From CAZJWR01 sp964549765 (GTDB lineage: Bacteria; Zixibacteria; MSB-5A5; GN15; JAAZOE01): a stretch of DNA of 64,000 bases. The stretch lies in NCBI GenBank assembly GCA_964549765.1, contig CAZJWR010000001.1, positions 1 through 64,000 of the forward strand. The letters run 5' to 3'. How positions within the stretch are numbered: the stretch's first letter is position 1; each line of letters starts with the position of its first letter. Below are positions 1 to 9,226 of the stretch, in pieces. The translations under genes were made by a program, and so were the position numbers. Below the pieces are notes generated by a model, which saw only the letters and a list, made by a program, of their open reading frames with translations, was not told where the DNA came from and did not search any database.

Positions 1-1
1 G

Positions 2-1420
2 GTTACGTCGGCGCTCCTGGTCGGATTGTATATCATCGGGGTCACCGAGCTGTCGAATATCATGGAATCGTTTCTGGGGCAGCAGGTGCCGATCATCAAT
101 ATCGGCTTCATTATCGTGGCGCTGATTTTGTTTCAGCCGATCAACAACCAGATCGACAACGTCATCAAGCGGATGTTTATACGCGACCGTTCCGATTACC
201 GCAATATCATGAACCGGCTGTCGTCTCAGATTATCAATATTCTCGACCGGGAGCAGTTGTTCGGGGTGGTCGAGGAAACGCTAAAGCAGAGCATGCTGGT
301 CAGGCGGGTGGGATTTTCGATTTATGACGACGCCCTGAGGGCGTACCTGTTTTTCTCCACCAGCGAGGCGACGGGGGAACGATTGAGCAACACCGACCCG
401 ATGCTGGGGGCAATCGGGCAGTTGAAAACGCCGACGTTCTACGACCGGATCGAGACGTGGCATCGGGGCTCGGCGCTGGCGACGGTACTCAAAACCAGCG
501 GGGTGCAGTTGGTCGTGCCGCTCAACGACCGCGAACATCTGCTGGGATTCATGGCGCTTTCGGACAAAACATCGGGGTTCAAGTTCGGCTACGAAGATAT
601 CACCCTGCTGGGGACGCTGGCCAACCAGATGGTGGTGGCGCTGACCAACGTCCGGCTGTACCGTGAATCGTTGATCAAACAGCGGTTGGAGGAAGAGATG
701 AATCTGGCCCGGCAGATACAGATCAACCTGCTTCCCGAGTCGCCGCCGAGCGGCAAAGCATACGAAGTGATCGCGCACAGCCAGCCGTCGCGGACGGTCG
801 GGGGGGATTTCTATGATTTCGTCCAGACCGACGACGATGGCGGTTTTGCGCTGATCATCGCCGACGTGTCCGGCAAGGGGGTGCCGGCGGCGATGCTGGC
901 GGCCCAGTTGCAGGCGGCCATGCGGGCCGAGGTCGGGAATCGACGCAAAGTGTCGGATACGTTAACGAAGGTCAATAATATTGTCGCCAATCTTTCGTCC
1001 TCGTCGGGAAAATATGCCACGATGTTCTACGGCATATTCGATCCGACCTCGCTCGATTTCGAATTTTCCAACGCCGGGCACAATTATCCCATTCTTGTCC
1101 GCGCCGACGGCAGTCACGAATTTCTCCGGGTCGGCGGCACCATCGTGGGAGCATTTGAACATAATTCCTACGATGCGCAGCGAGTCCACCTCAAGAAGGA
1201 CGACCTGATCTTTTTCTATACCGATGGGCTTTCCGAGGCGCAGAACGCCGCCGAGGAAGAGTACGGCGAGGACCGCATCGTCGAGTTTCTCCGCAGTCAT
1301 CGCCGCCATTCGCCCGAGGAAATCAAAGACGGTATTTTGGGAGAAGTGAAACGATTTTCGCGAACCGATGCTCCCGAAGATGATACAACCATAGTAATAC
1401 TCAAAGTGAGCGGGAGTTGA
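2..1420 (+). CDS. PP2C-type (SpoIIE/RsbU) serine phosphatase with GAF domain, 5'-truncated
   Basis: The reading frame is open to the left edge of the window, so the N-terminus is missing. What remains starts with a hydrophobic segment (VTSALLVGLYIIGV) and a second one about 25 residues later, so the protein is membrane-anchored. A GAF-like region covers roughly residues 70-215 counted from base 26. A short coiled linker (EEEMNLARQIQINLLPESPP) leads into a SpoIIE-type PP2C phosphatase domain. The metal-binding motifs are all visible: GGDFYD, ADVSGKG, SNAGHN, FYTDGLSEAQN and a C-terminal DDTTIV. Proteins of this build usually dephosphorylate anti-anti-sigma factors in partner-switching pathways; no such partner is in view. 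The Nudix gene starts 4 bases after the stop codon, so the two are probably co-transcribed. Confidence 0.88.
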   Translation, partial: VTSALLVGLYIIGVTELSNIMESFLGQQVPIINIGFIIVALILFQPINNQIDNVIKRMFIRDRSDYRNIMNRLSSQIINILDREQLFGVVEETLKQSMLVRRVGFSIYDDALRAYLFFSTSEATGERLSNTDPMLGAIGQLKTPTFYDRIETWHRGSALATVLKTSGVQLVVPLNDREHLLGFMALSDKTSGFKFGYEDITLLGTLANQMVVALTNVRLYRESLIKQRLEEEMNLARQIQINLLPESPPSGKAYEVIAHSQPSRTVGGDFYDFVQTDDDGGFALIIADVSGKGVPAAMLAAQLQAAMRAEVGNRRKVSDTLTKVNNIVANLSSSSGKYATMFYGIFDPTSLDFEFSNAGHNYPILVRADGSHEFLRVGGTIVGAFEHNSYDAQRVHLKKDDLIFFYTDGLSEAQNAAEEEYGEDRIVEFLRSHRRHSPEEIKDGILGEVKRFSRTDAPEDDTTIVILKVSGS

Positions 1421-1424
1421 CGAC

Positions 1425-1991
1425 GTGAACGACGATGACCTGCGGTATCTGATCAGCGGCAAGGGCTTCGCCAAATTTAATGATTACAACGGCTATCAGT
1501 GGTGCCCGAGATGCCGGGCGGAACTCAAGGTCGGCGAGGTGGAAGAAACCGTCCGGCCATATTGCCCGCAATGCGGATTTGTCTATTATCAAAATCCGAC
1601 CCCGGCCGCCGGGGCTGTGATTGTCGAAGACGGCCGGATTCTCATGGTGCAAAGATCGATCGACCCCGGCCGCAACGACTGGTGCATTCCAGCCGGATTC
1701 ATGGAATGGACAGAACATCCCCAGCAGACGGCGATCCGCGAATTGAAAGAGGAGACCGGGCTCGATATAAGCATCACGTCCATTTTCGATATTTTCATGG
1801 GGATGGATGATCCCCGGACGCATGCCGTATTGATCCTGTATATGGCCGACGTCATTGGCGGTGATCTCACCGCAGGAGATGATGCCGAAGACGCCCGGTT
1901 TTTCGCGTTCGACAACGTGCCCTCGAATATCGCCTTTCAGGCGCATCGCGACGCCCTGGCGCTGTATCGCAAACGGTTTCTTGAAATGTGA
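1425..1991 (+). CDS. Nudix hydrolase with N-terminal zinc ribbon (NUDT/NudC-like)
   Basis: 188-residue soluble protein. Residues 26-52 form a zinc ribbon with two CxxC pairs (CPRC and CPQC), followed directly by a Nudix fold starting at NPTPAAGAVIVEDGRIL. The Nudix box is intact: G-FMEWTE-H at the start and REL-KEETGL at the end, matching GX5EX7REUXEEXGU. The family cleaves nucleoside diphosphates linked to another moiety (ADP-ribose, NADH, diadenosine polyphosphates); the sequence alone does not settle the substrate. Start is GTG at 1425, with GGGAG about 8 bases upstream inside the end of the previous gene. The next gene begins 6 bases after the stop, so it lies in a tight operon with regulators, which suggests a housekeeping or stress-related role rather than a dedicated pathway. 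Confidence 0.87.
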   Translation: MNDDDLRYLISGKGFAKFNDYNGYQWCPRCRAELKVGEVEETVRPYCPQCGFVYYQNPTPAAGAVIVEDGRILMVQRSIDPGRNDWCIPAGFMEWTEHPQQTAIRELKEETGLDISITSIFDIFMGMDDPRTHAVLILYMADVIGGDLTAGDDAEDARFFAFDNVPSNIAFQAHRDALALYRKRFLEM

Positions 1992-1997
1992 CCGGCG

Positions 1998-3449
1998 ATG
2001 TATCTCCGGACGAAAATATTTCATCAACTCGTATTATTCGCACTGATTCCGTCGGTGGTGGTCGGTCTGGCCGCATATTATCTGTTGTTCAAATCGATGG
2101 ATCGCGCCAGCACCTGGTTTTCGGTGTCATCGCCGGATCGAACGATCAATTCGCTGCGTATCGCCGAGGCTCGGCTGCAGGATCAGGCCGCGGCGTATCT
2201 GATGCGGGGCGGCGGCAGACCCGACAGCGCAATGCTCGATTGGTGGGTGATCGCAGAAAACGATAGCATCACAGATGCGGCGCTCATCGGAGAGTGGCCC
2301 GGATTGGCGGATTCGATGCTATCGGTGGTTGGCGCTGCCGTGGACGAGGGGCCCGTGCGGGCGGTGGTTCAGGGATATTTGCTTTTGGGTGCGAGTACGC
2401 ACAATGGTCCGCGTCGCATGGCCGGCGGATTCGTTCTCGACCGGGAGTATCTGGACGGATTCAGGACGGCCACGGCGGGGCTGAGCGAGAGCCGCCGTTT
2501 TCACAACATTCAGCCGGGCTTGATCTTGTTTCTCATCGTCGCGGGTGGGGCGGTGCTGGCGCTTATAGTCGCGGTGGCCTACATGCTTTCGCGGCGGTTG
2601 TCGCGTTCGATCACGACGCCGCTGGAACAATTGACGGCGGCGACGGCGGCCGCGGCCGGCGGAGATTACACCGGCCAGATTTCGGCGCGAGGCACCGAGG
2701 AAATCGTGCGGCTGGCGGATACTTTCAATCATATGATGGATGACCTCGAAGAAAGCCGCCGCCGGCTGATCGACGCCGAGCGCGTGGCGGCCTGGCAGGA
2801 TTTCGCACGCCGCATGGCGCATGAACTGAAGAATCCATTGACGCCGATATCGTTGTCGTTATACCGGATCAAAAAGTCCTTGCAGGAGGCGGGGCAGTTT
2901 GAACGATTCGAGGATTCCATCGAGGCCATATCGGCTCAGGTGTCACGATTGGAACGTCTGGCGACCGACTATTCGAGCTTTGCCAAATTGCCCGCGCCCA
3001 AAATGCAGACATGCGATCTGACCGAACTGGCCCGGAAGCTCGTAAGTCTGTATGCTCCGCAGCTAGAATCATATCGGTTCGACGCGGAGATTCCGTCCCG
3101 GCCGCTTCGCCTGACCGGCGACGCGGATCATCTGCATCAGGTTATGGTCAACCTGATGAAGAACGCCATCGAATTTACACCTTCAGGCGGCAGGATCGTA
3201 CTTTCCGCAAAGAGCGATTCGCGGCGAGCGACGTTTACGATATCCAATGAGTGCGACCGGGTTGACGTCGAAACGCTGCGCATGGCCAAGATGCCGTATT
3301 TTTCGACGCGCGAAGGTGGCAGCGGTTTGGGTTTGGCGGTATCGGAGAAGATCGTTGTCGATCACGGCGGCAGTCTGACGCTGGATTTCGAGAATGGCAT
3401 GGCTGTGGCGAGATTCGAGATTCCGTTGCAGTTGCAGGGAGGTGAATAG
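1998..3449 (+). CDS. Membrane sensor histidine kinase, NtrY/NtrB-like
   Basis: 483 residues. A first membrane segment lies at about residues 12-32, followed by an extracytoplasmic region of about 130 residues and a second segment near 172-198 (LILFLIVAGGAVLALIVAVA). A HAMP domain follows (ending near TFNHMMDDLEES). The HisKA box is MAHELKNPLTPIS with His275 as predicted phosphorylation site; HELKNPLTPI is typical of NtrY/NtrB-type kinases. The ATP-binding domain has the N box (MVNLMKNAIEFT) and a glycine-rich GGSGLGLAVSEKIV. The response regulator starts 2 bases after the stop, so the two are very likely a cognate pair. The signal sensed is unknown. The ATG at 1998 is the start that keeps the first membrane segment complete. 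Confidence 0.93.
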   Translation: MYLRTKIFHQLVLFALIPSVVVGLAAYYLLFKSMDRASTWFSVSSPDRTINSLRIAEARLQDQAAAYLMRGGGRPDSAMLDWWVIAENDSITDAALIGEWPGLADSMLSVVGAAVDEGPVRAVVQGYLLLGASTHNGPRRMAGGFVLDREYLDGFRTATAGLSESRRFHNIQPGLILFLIVAGGAVLALIVAVAYMLSRRLSRSITTPLEQLTAATAAAAGGDYTGQISARGTEEIVRLADTFNHMMDDLEESRRRLIDAERVAAWQDFARRMAHELKNPLTPISLSLYRIKKSLQEAGQFERFEDSIEAISAQVSRLERLATDYSSFAKLPAPKMQTCDLTELARKLVSLYAPQLESYRFDAEIPSRPLRLTGDADHLHQVMVNLMKNAIEFTPSGGRIVLSAKSDSRRATFTISNECDRVDVETLRMAKMPYFSTREGGSGLGLAVSEKIVVDHGGSLTLDFENGMAVARFEIPLQLQGGE

Positions 3450-3451
3450 TC

Positions 3452-4786
3452 ATGATTCTCATCGTCGATGATGAGCGGCATATCCGATCCTCGTTATCGG
3501 GACTGTTGGAGGACGAGGGGTATCGCACGCTGGCCGTCGAATCGGCGGAAAAGGCGGAAGCGGCGCTGAAAGCACAGCCCATTGAAATCGTTCTGCTGGA
3601 TATACAGATGTCGGGCAAAGACGGCCTGACGTTTCTCGACGACAATCGCGACAGGCTTCACGATATCCCGGTGATCGTCATATCGGGGCGGGGCGATATT
3701 CCGACGGCGGTGGCGGCGATGAAACTGGGCGGATTCGATTATATCGAAAAGCCGCTGGCCCCGGAACGGGTGCTGGTGACGGTACAGCAGGCGGTGCGGT
3801 TGGCGCGGTCGCTTCGATCCGAGAAGAAACTGGTCGGCCATATCCTCGAAAAATACGAGATGGTCGGCGATTCCCTGCCATTGGCGCAGGTACGGCGGAT
3901 GATCGAGAAGGCGGCAACGGTGGATTCGCCGGTTCTTATCACGGGAGAAAACGGAACGGGCAAAGAGCTTGTCGCACGCCACGTGCATTATCTGTCGAAC
4001 CGGAAAAGCGAAGCGCTGGTCATCATCAATTGTCCGGCCATCCCCGAGCAGTTGTTCGAGTCGGAATTATTCGGGCATACCAAAGGAGCATTCACCGGCG
4101 CCGATCGGGATCGAATTGGCCGATTCGAGAAAGCTGATGGGGGGACGTTATTTTTGGATGAAATTGGCGATCTGCCGATGGCAATGCAGGGGAAACTGCT
4201 GCGGGTGCTCGAAATGGGGGAGTTCGAGAAGATCGGATTGGACGAAACGGTGTCGGTCGATTGCCGATTGCTCGCCGCCACCAATCGCAACCTGGAAGAT
4301 ATGGTCGCTGGGGGGCGATTCCGGCAGGATTTGTACTACCGGATAAATGTTTTAAAAATATCCTTGCCGCCGCTGCGAGAACGCGCCGAGGACATCCCCT
4401 TGCTGCTGGAGCATTTTTTGACGGTTGCCGACGCCGGAGAAACATACGCGTTTACACCGGACGCCATAGGCGTGCTGGCATCGCACGATTGGCCGGGGAA
4501 TATCCGGCAATTCCGGAATGTCCTGCAACAGATCATCGTCGGCTGCGAGCCGGGAAAAATCGACGCCGATGATATCCGGCGGGTGATGAATCTTCAGAGG
4601 ACGGTGGAGACCGATTTACCGGACGGATCGGAAAACCGCCTGACGGCGGCGGTCAGGCATTTCGAGGCCGGGTACCTGTCGCATCTTCATCGAAAGCACC
4701 GGGGCAATATCGCGGCCATGGCCCGCGAGCTGAATATGGATCGGGGCAATCTGTCCCGCAAACTAAAACAACTGGGCATCGTGTAG
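3452..4786 (+). CDS. Sigma-54-dependent response regulator, NtrC family
   Basis: 444 residues with three domains in the classic order. The receiver domain (1-120) has the acidic pair VDDE and predicted phospho-acceptor Asp50 (VLLDIQMSG). The AAA+ domain (about 140-375) has Walker A GENGTGKE, the sigma-54 contact loop GAFTGA and Walker B GGTLFLDEIGDLP. The C-terminal Fis-type helix-turn-helix ends in RGNLSRKLKQLGIV. It would activate sigma-54 promoters after phosphorylation by the upstream kinase. GGGAGGTGA sits 6 bases before the ATG, overlapping the end of the kinase gene. No convincing sigma-54 promoter (GG-N10-GC) was found nearby by eye, so its targets are unknown. A hairpin with a T run follows the gene. 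Confidence 0.95.
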   Translation: MILIVDDERHIRSSLSGLLEDEGYRTLAVESAEKAEAALKAQPIEIVLLDIQMSGKDGLTFLDDNRDRLHDIPVIVISGRGDIPTAVAAMKLGGFDYIEKPLAPERVLVTVQQAVRLARSLRSEKKLVGHILEKYEMVGDSLPLAQVRRMIEKAATVDSPVLITGENGTGKELVARHVHYLSNRKSEALVIINCPAIPEQLFESELFGHTKGAFTGADRDRIGRFEKADGGTLFLDEIGDLPMAMQGKLLRVLEMGEFEKIGLDETVSVDCRLLAATNRNLEDMVAGGRFRQDLYYRINVLKISLPPLRERAEDIPLLLEHFLTVADAGETYAFTPDAIGVLASHDWPGNIRQFRNVLQQIIVGCEPGKIDADDIRRVMNLQRTVETDLPDGSENRLTAAVRHFEAGYLSHLHRKHRGNIAAMARELNMDRGNLSRKLKQLGIV

Positions 4787-4808
4787 AATACACCGGCGGG
4801 CAAACCGC

Positions 4809-4849
4809 ACGGCGTGTCGAATTTACACGTCGGCCGGGCCGTTTTTTTT
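4809..4849 (+). terminator. Rho-independent terminator after the NtrC-like gene
   Basis: Complementary arms ACGGC (4809-4813) and GCCGT (4838-4842) enclose a second inner pairing (GTGT/ACAC). The right arm runs into eight T residues. It lies 22 bases after the response-regulator stop and closes the 1-4.8 kb operon. Confidence 0.75.
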
Positions 4850-4927
4850 GTAACACTAACGACATCAAACGATTAATATCCCGGCATGCGATTTGAATAT
4901 TCTCTCGGGAAACAGAGGAGAATTGCC

Positions 4928-6688
4928 ATGAAGACGATATTGATGATCTTGAGCATATGCACGGCTCTGGTCTGGCTGGCCGGGATGGTATATGGCGAGG
5001 AAAGCTACAACAAGTTCGAATACGGGCAGAAGGAAACGGTTCGAGCGCGGCTGGTCATTACGTCGGACCAATGGACGTTCATCGTGTATGAGAACGGCCG
5101 CGAGCAGCTGTATCGTGTGCCGGCAACCGACGTCGTCTATCGCGACGGCGTCATTCACGCCGGCAACGAAATCACGATAAGCGGCGAAGGCCTGCAGTTT
5201 CCCGAGTATTTTATCCCCAGCGACGAAATCTATGCGATCCGGGTGGCCCCCGGCCAGACCGCCGCTGAGACGGATCTGTCGTTCGTGTCGGAGGATACGA
5301 CGGCGTATCGATCGCAATTCCGGCGCAAGACCAGTGACCGGGTGTCGTTGTCTGGACCGGTAACGGTGGCGGCCGATGAATTTGTGCGGGGATCGGTTAT
5401 TTCGTATTTCGGGGACGTGACGGTGTACGGGGAGGTCAACGAAGACGTCGTGGCCGTATTCGGCGATGTGACGGTCGGGCCCAAGGCGGTGGTGCGAGGC
5501 GACGTGGTTGCCGTTGACGGCAAGGTCAAGCTCGAATCGGGCGCTTCGGTTTACGGCATAATCAAATCGGAGGGAGGCCGAACGGCCACGCGGCGGCATC
5601 GCGCCCGGCAGTGGAAGGAATACTACAAGAACAAAATCGGCCTGACCGGCTCGCTTTATTATAATCGGGTGGACGGCGCCACGCTTTGGGGCGGTTTCAA
5701 CTATGAACATTCCGATTCGATTATCCCCTCGTTTGAAGCGATGGCAGGATACGGTTTTAGTTCCAGCCGCTGGCGGTATCGTCTGGGGCTGACCCAAACG
5801 GTGCTTCGCGGGCGGACGCCGGTGCAGGTGGGCGGAAAAATATTCCGTGAACTCAGATCGGGCGATGACCGGCTGATCGGCGAGGCGGAGAATACGATTT
5901 TTGCCTTTTTCTTCAACGAGGACTGGAAGGATTATTACGAAGGGGAGGGAGCCTACGCCTTCGCCCGCGTCAAGTTTTTGGAATGGAATGAATTCGAGAT
6001 CGGCTTTTTATCGGAGGAACAACGCTGGATGGACGCCCACCCGAAACTGTGGTCTTTATTCGGGGCCAAGGATTTTCGGGGAAATTTCTCCTCGGTGCCC
6101 TACGACACGCTCCGTCATCGCCGGTCCATTTTTGATGGAAAGCAGATTAACAGTCTTCAGATGACCTCTACGGTAGATACCCGGGACGATGAAAAGAAAC
6201 CCACCCGGGGCTGGCACGGTTTTGCGGAGTATGAGTATTCGCCGAAGCGGTGGAAGGGGGATTTCGATTTCGAGCGGTTCGAGGCGCGGGTGAAACGGTT
6301 TCAGCCTCTGGGAAAATACGTGGCGGTGTATTTGACCGGAGCCTACGGGACCGAATCCGGCGACTATATCCCGCTGAGCCGGTTGTTCTACCTCGGCGGC
6401 CTGGGGACGATTTACGGCTACCGGCACAAGGAATTTATCGGAACGGGGTACGCGTTGTTCAGTGGCGAATATCGGTTCCGGCTGCCGAATTACGATTTCG
6501 CGCCGTTTCTGCAGTACGACGGCGGCAAAATCACCCGGGACCGTATCACCGGCAAGGATACCTGGTACAGCGCCATCAGCGTCGGGGTCGATTTTTCGCG
6601 GAGTTTCCGCATCTTTATCTCCAAGCGGCTCGATGACAGTAACGCCGACCCCATAATCTATGCTCGCTTTTCGGCGGTGACCCTGTAA
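4928..6688 (+). CDS. Exported protein with bactofilin-like strand repeats and C-terminal Omp85-type barrel
   Basis: 586 residues. The ATG at 4928 is chosen over an in-frame ATG 42 bases upstream because AGAGGAG lies 7 bases before it and it opens a clean signal peptide (MKTILMILSICTALVWLAG...YG). Mature residues up to about 110 are unassigned. Residues around 145-210 carry a repeating short-strand pattern (GSVISYFGDVTVYG, EDVVAVFGDVTVG, GDVVAVDGKV) like bactofilin-type polymer-forming beta-helices. From about residue 230 to the end there is an outer-membrane barrel. The closing part resembles the Omp85 surface-antigen domain, with GGLGTIYGYRHKEFIGTGY and a final strand ending in a hydrophobic residue. 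Family knowledge says such barrels insert or export proteins or act as transporters; no POTRA domain is evident, so its role is open. Confidence 0.75.
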   Translation: MKTILMILSICTALVWLAGMVYGEESYNKFEYGQKETVRARLVITSDQWTFIVYENGREQLYRVPATDVVYRDGVIHAGNEITISGEGLQFPEYFIPSDEIYAIRVAPGQTAAETDLSFVSEDTTAYRSQFRRKTSDRVSLSGPVTVAADEFVRGSVISYFGDVTVYGEVNEDVVAVFGDVTVGPKAVVRGDVVAVDGKVKLESGASVYGIIKSEGGRTATRRHRARQWKEYYKNKIGLTGSLYYNRVDGATLWGGFNYEHSDSIIPSFEAMAGYGFSSSRWRYRLGLTQTVLRGRTPVQVGGKIFRELRSGDDRLIGEAENTIFAFFFNEDWKDYYEGEGAYAFARVKFLEWNEFEIGFLSEEQRWMDAHPKLWSLFGAKDFRGNFSSVPYDTLRHRRSIFDGKQINSLQMTSTVDTRDDEKKPTRGWHGFAEYEYSPKRWKGDFDFERFEARVKRFQPLGKYVAVYLTGAYGTESGDYIPLSRLFYLGGLGTIYGYRHKEFIGTGYALFSGEYRFRLPNYDFAPFLQYDGGKITRDRITGKDTWYSAISVGVDFSRSFRIFISKRLDDSNADPIIYARFSAVTL

Positions 6689-6702
6689 CGACGAGGCCGT
6701 CC

Positions 6703-7380
6703 ATGGCCGTCATAAGACGAATCGTAATTCGGGGGCGGGTCTGGATTGCAGTGGCCGGGCTGTTTGTCTGGCTGTTGCCGGCCGGGGCTGCCGGCAAAAA
6801 AATCGATTTCGATTATGATATTTTTCTCGCCGGGGACTCGCTGGCGCTCTGGCTGGATGTCCGGCCGGTCCTGACGCAGCCCAAAATGGAAGACGTGCTG
6901 GCCGGGCTGCAGGTGTCGATCGCTATAACAATCAACGCCGAGCGGCCCCGCAGGCTGTTGTTTTCCAAGACCATTGCCACCGCCAAGACGGTTCTGGTCG
7001 TTTCCCGCCGGCTGGCCGAAGACACCTATCGGCTGCGGATCATCGACCGGACCGCCCGGGACTACACCTTCAAAAGTCAACTTGACTTATCAGATTTTCT
7101 GGCCGATTCGCTGGTGCTGGACATCGTTCCGGCCGACAGCCTGCGGGGGCGGGCGCCGCTTCGCCTCGACCTGACCCTTGTATCTAAGTCTCATTCTAAC
7201 AATACGATGGATGATCTCCCCGCCGCGGCCGAGGCCGATTCCGCCGGGACTGGCGCTGGGGACGAATTTTTCGAAACCCTGCTGAATTCCTTTCTCAACC
7301 TGATCGGCTTCGGCGCGACAACTTATCATTTCACGACGCCGCTGTTTTCCCCGGACGATCTGGCCTCTTTCCCCCGATGA
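6703..7380 (+). CDS. Exported protein of unknown function
   Basis: 225 residues with a signal peptide (positively charged MAVIRRIVIRGR, hydrophobic core, cleavage near AAGKK). The mature part is a beta-rich region of about 120 residues (FDYDIFLAGDSLALWLDV...), then a region with several Asp-Ser-Leu steps and a hydrophobic C-terminal stretch. It faintly recalls the small DUF4390 periplasmic family in length and strand pattern, but I cannot confirm this. It begins 14 bases after the barrel gene and is probably co-transcribed, so a periplasmic partner of that protein is a reasonable guess. Confidence 0.6.
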   Translation: MAVIRRIVIRGRVWIAVAGLFVWLLPAGAAGKKIDFDYDIFLAGDSLALWLDVRPVLTQPKMEDVLAGLQVSIAITINAERPRRLLFSKTIATAKTVLVVSRRLAEDTYRLRIIDRTARDYTFKSQLDLSDFLADSLVLDIVPADSLRGRAPLRLDLTLVSKSHSNNTMDDLPAAAEADSAGTGAGDEFFETLLNSFLNLIGFGATTYHFTTPLFSPDDLASFPR

Positions 7381-7447
7381 CCGCCTAAGCTTTTTTCGCC
7401 TAACTGCCGATACATTGAATGGTTAAGTACAAAAAGGTGGAGAAGCT

Positions 7448-9226
7448 ATGCCCCAAAGTACGGATATGGAAAAGCAAGGGAATTCTGCATTCATGAACAA
7501 AGCGACCGAGACCGAAACCGAGCAGGGCATGTCGACCGACCGTATCGACGTCGACAATGTTCTGGCCGAAATGGAAAAGGCACTCGACGACGTCGCCAGC
7601 GACAATCCCCGCATGGGCGACGACAGCAAGGGAAGCATCGTGCGTCTCGACGACATTCGGGCGGTGCTGGAAATCTCGCTGGCCATCAATTCGTCGCTGG
7701 TCCTCGAAGAGATTCTTCAGGTCGTGATGCAGAAAGCCGTGGAGCTGCTCTCGGCCGAGCGCGGTTTTATCATGCTGCTCGACAGCCAGGGACAGCTGCA
7801 ATTCAAGTCGGCCCACAATATCCGCAAGGAAGAGACCTCGGACGCCTATTTCAAAATTTCCAATTCGATCGCCAACCGCGTGGCCCAGACCGGAAAATCG
7901 GTCTACACCTCCGATGCGCAGGAGGACGAACGCTACGCCAAGCAGCAATCGGTGGTCGAACTGCATCTCCGGTCGATCATGTGCGTGCCCCTGAAGATCA
8001 AGAGCACCGTGATCGGCATCGTTTATCTGGATAATTCGTCACAGGCCAAGCTGTTTTTGAAATCTGATTTGATCCTGTTCGAATTATTCGCCCAGCAGGC
8101 GGCGATCGCCATCCACAACGCGCAGCTCTATAGCCGACTCAGCCGCTTGAAACAATACAACGAGGATATCATCGCCCAGTCTCCGGTGGGGCTTATCGTC
8201 ATCGACTCCGATTATCATCTGGTCACCGCCAACGAGGCCAGTCTGGCGATATTCCAGATCAATAAAAACGATGTGCGGCTGGGAGCGTCGGGGATCCGCA
8301 ACAGCCGGCTGTTCGATCTATTGCCGGAAGGGCAGCACGGTTCGTGGCGGACGATGATGGATAACGCCATGAACAATCCCCAGGGGTTGTCGGAAGACCG
8401 TTATTTCCACAATACCGGATTCGATGAGAAAGTGCTGTCGATAAAAATCACTCCGACCGACAGCCTCCCCGGTCCCAAATCCGGCGCCATTCTCGTCATC
8501 GAGGATATCACCGAAAAGGTCATTCTAGAAAAATACGTCATTCTCTCCGAAAAGCTGGTGGCCAAGGGCGAGATGGCGGCATCGATCGGGCACGAGTTGA
8601 ACAACTACCTGACCATCATTTCCAACAACGCCGAGTTAATGGATATCAACGTGAAACGGAACCAGATTGAAAAAGCCCGCGACAACAGCCAGCAGGTCGT
8701 CGAAAACATCAGCAAGATGAAGCGCTTCACCGACGGGCTGATGGATTTCTCGAAGCTGGAGACAGAGATGGTCAGCTATGATATCAAGCATCTTGTCGAG
8801 AATCTCCTGTTTTCGCTGAGGACCCAGCGCAAATTCAAAGGCGTGACCATCGAGCAGACCTTCGACGCCGATCTGCCCGAACTCAGCATCGACGTCGGCC
8901 AGATCCAGCAGGTTCTGCTCAACCTGCTCAATAACGCCATCGACGCCATGGAAGGTGTCGGTAATCCGCATATCATGATCGTCTGCCGGTACGACGGCGA
9001 CCCGGATATGGTGGAGATCAAGGTCAGCGACAACGGCCAGGGAATGTCCGAAGACGTCCAAGGGAAAATCTTCCAGCCGCATTTCACGACCAAGCCGAAC
9101 GGGCATGGGTTGGGCTTATCCAATTCCCGCAAGATCATTCTCAATCACGGGGGCGAAATATCGGTGACATCCGCGCCGGGCCAGGGAACGACATTCACGA
9201 TCCTGCTGCCTCGGCATACGGAATGA
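7448..9226 (+). CDS. Cytoplasmic GAF-PAS sensor histidine kinase
   Basis: 592 residues, no membrane segment. A GAF domain covers about residues 65-230 (from LEISLAINSSLVLEEIL to FAQQAAIAIHNAQLYSRL), followed by a PAS domain at about 235-355. The HisKA box is GEMAASIGHELNNYL with predicted phospho-His382. The HATPase_c domain has the N box (LLNLLNNAIDAMEG), DNGQGM and GHGLGLSNSRKI. AGGTGGAG lies 6 bases before the ATG. The Ser/Thr kinase gene overlaps its stop codon by four bases (ATGA), so the two are translationally coupled and likely work in one signalling route. No receiver domain or response regulator is adjacent. The first 60 residues are acidic and low in complexity. Confidence 0.92.
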   Translation: MPQSTDMEKQGNSAFMNKATETETEQGMSTDRIDVDNVLAEMEKALDDVASDNPRMGDDSKGSIVRLDDIRAVLEISLAINSSLVLEEILQVVMQKAVELLSAERGFIMLLDSQGQLQFKSAHNIRKEETSDAYFKISNSIANRVAQTGKSVYTSDAQEDERYAKQQSVVELHLRSIMCVPLKIKSTVIGIVYLDNSSQAKLFLKSDLILFELFAQQAAIAIHNAQLYSRLSRLKQYNEDIIAQSPVGLIVIDSDYHLVTANEASLAIFQINKNDVRLGASGIRNSRLFDLLPEGQHGSWRTMMDNAMNNPQGLSEDRYFHNTGFDEKVLSIKITPTDSLPGPKSGAILVIEDITEKVILEKYVILSEKLVAKGEMAASIGHELNNYLTIISNNAELMDINVKRNQIEKARDNSQQVVENISKMKRFTDGLMDFSKLETEMVSYDIKHLVENLLFSLRTQRKFKGVTIEQTFDADLPELSIDVGQIQQVLLNLLNNAIDAMEGVGNPHIMIVCRYDGDPDMVEIKVSDNGQGMSEDVQGKIFQPHFTTKPNGHGLGLSNSRKIILNHGGEISVTSAPGQGTTFTILLPRHTE

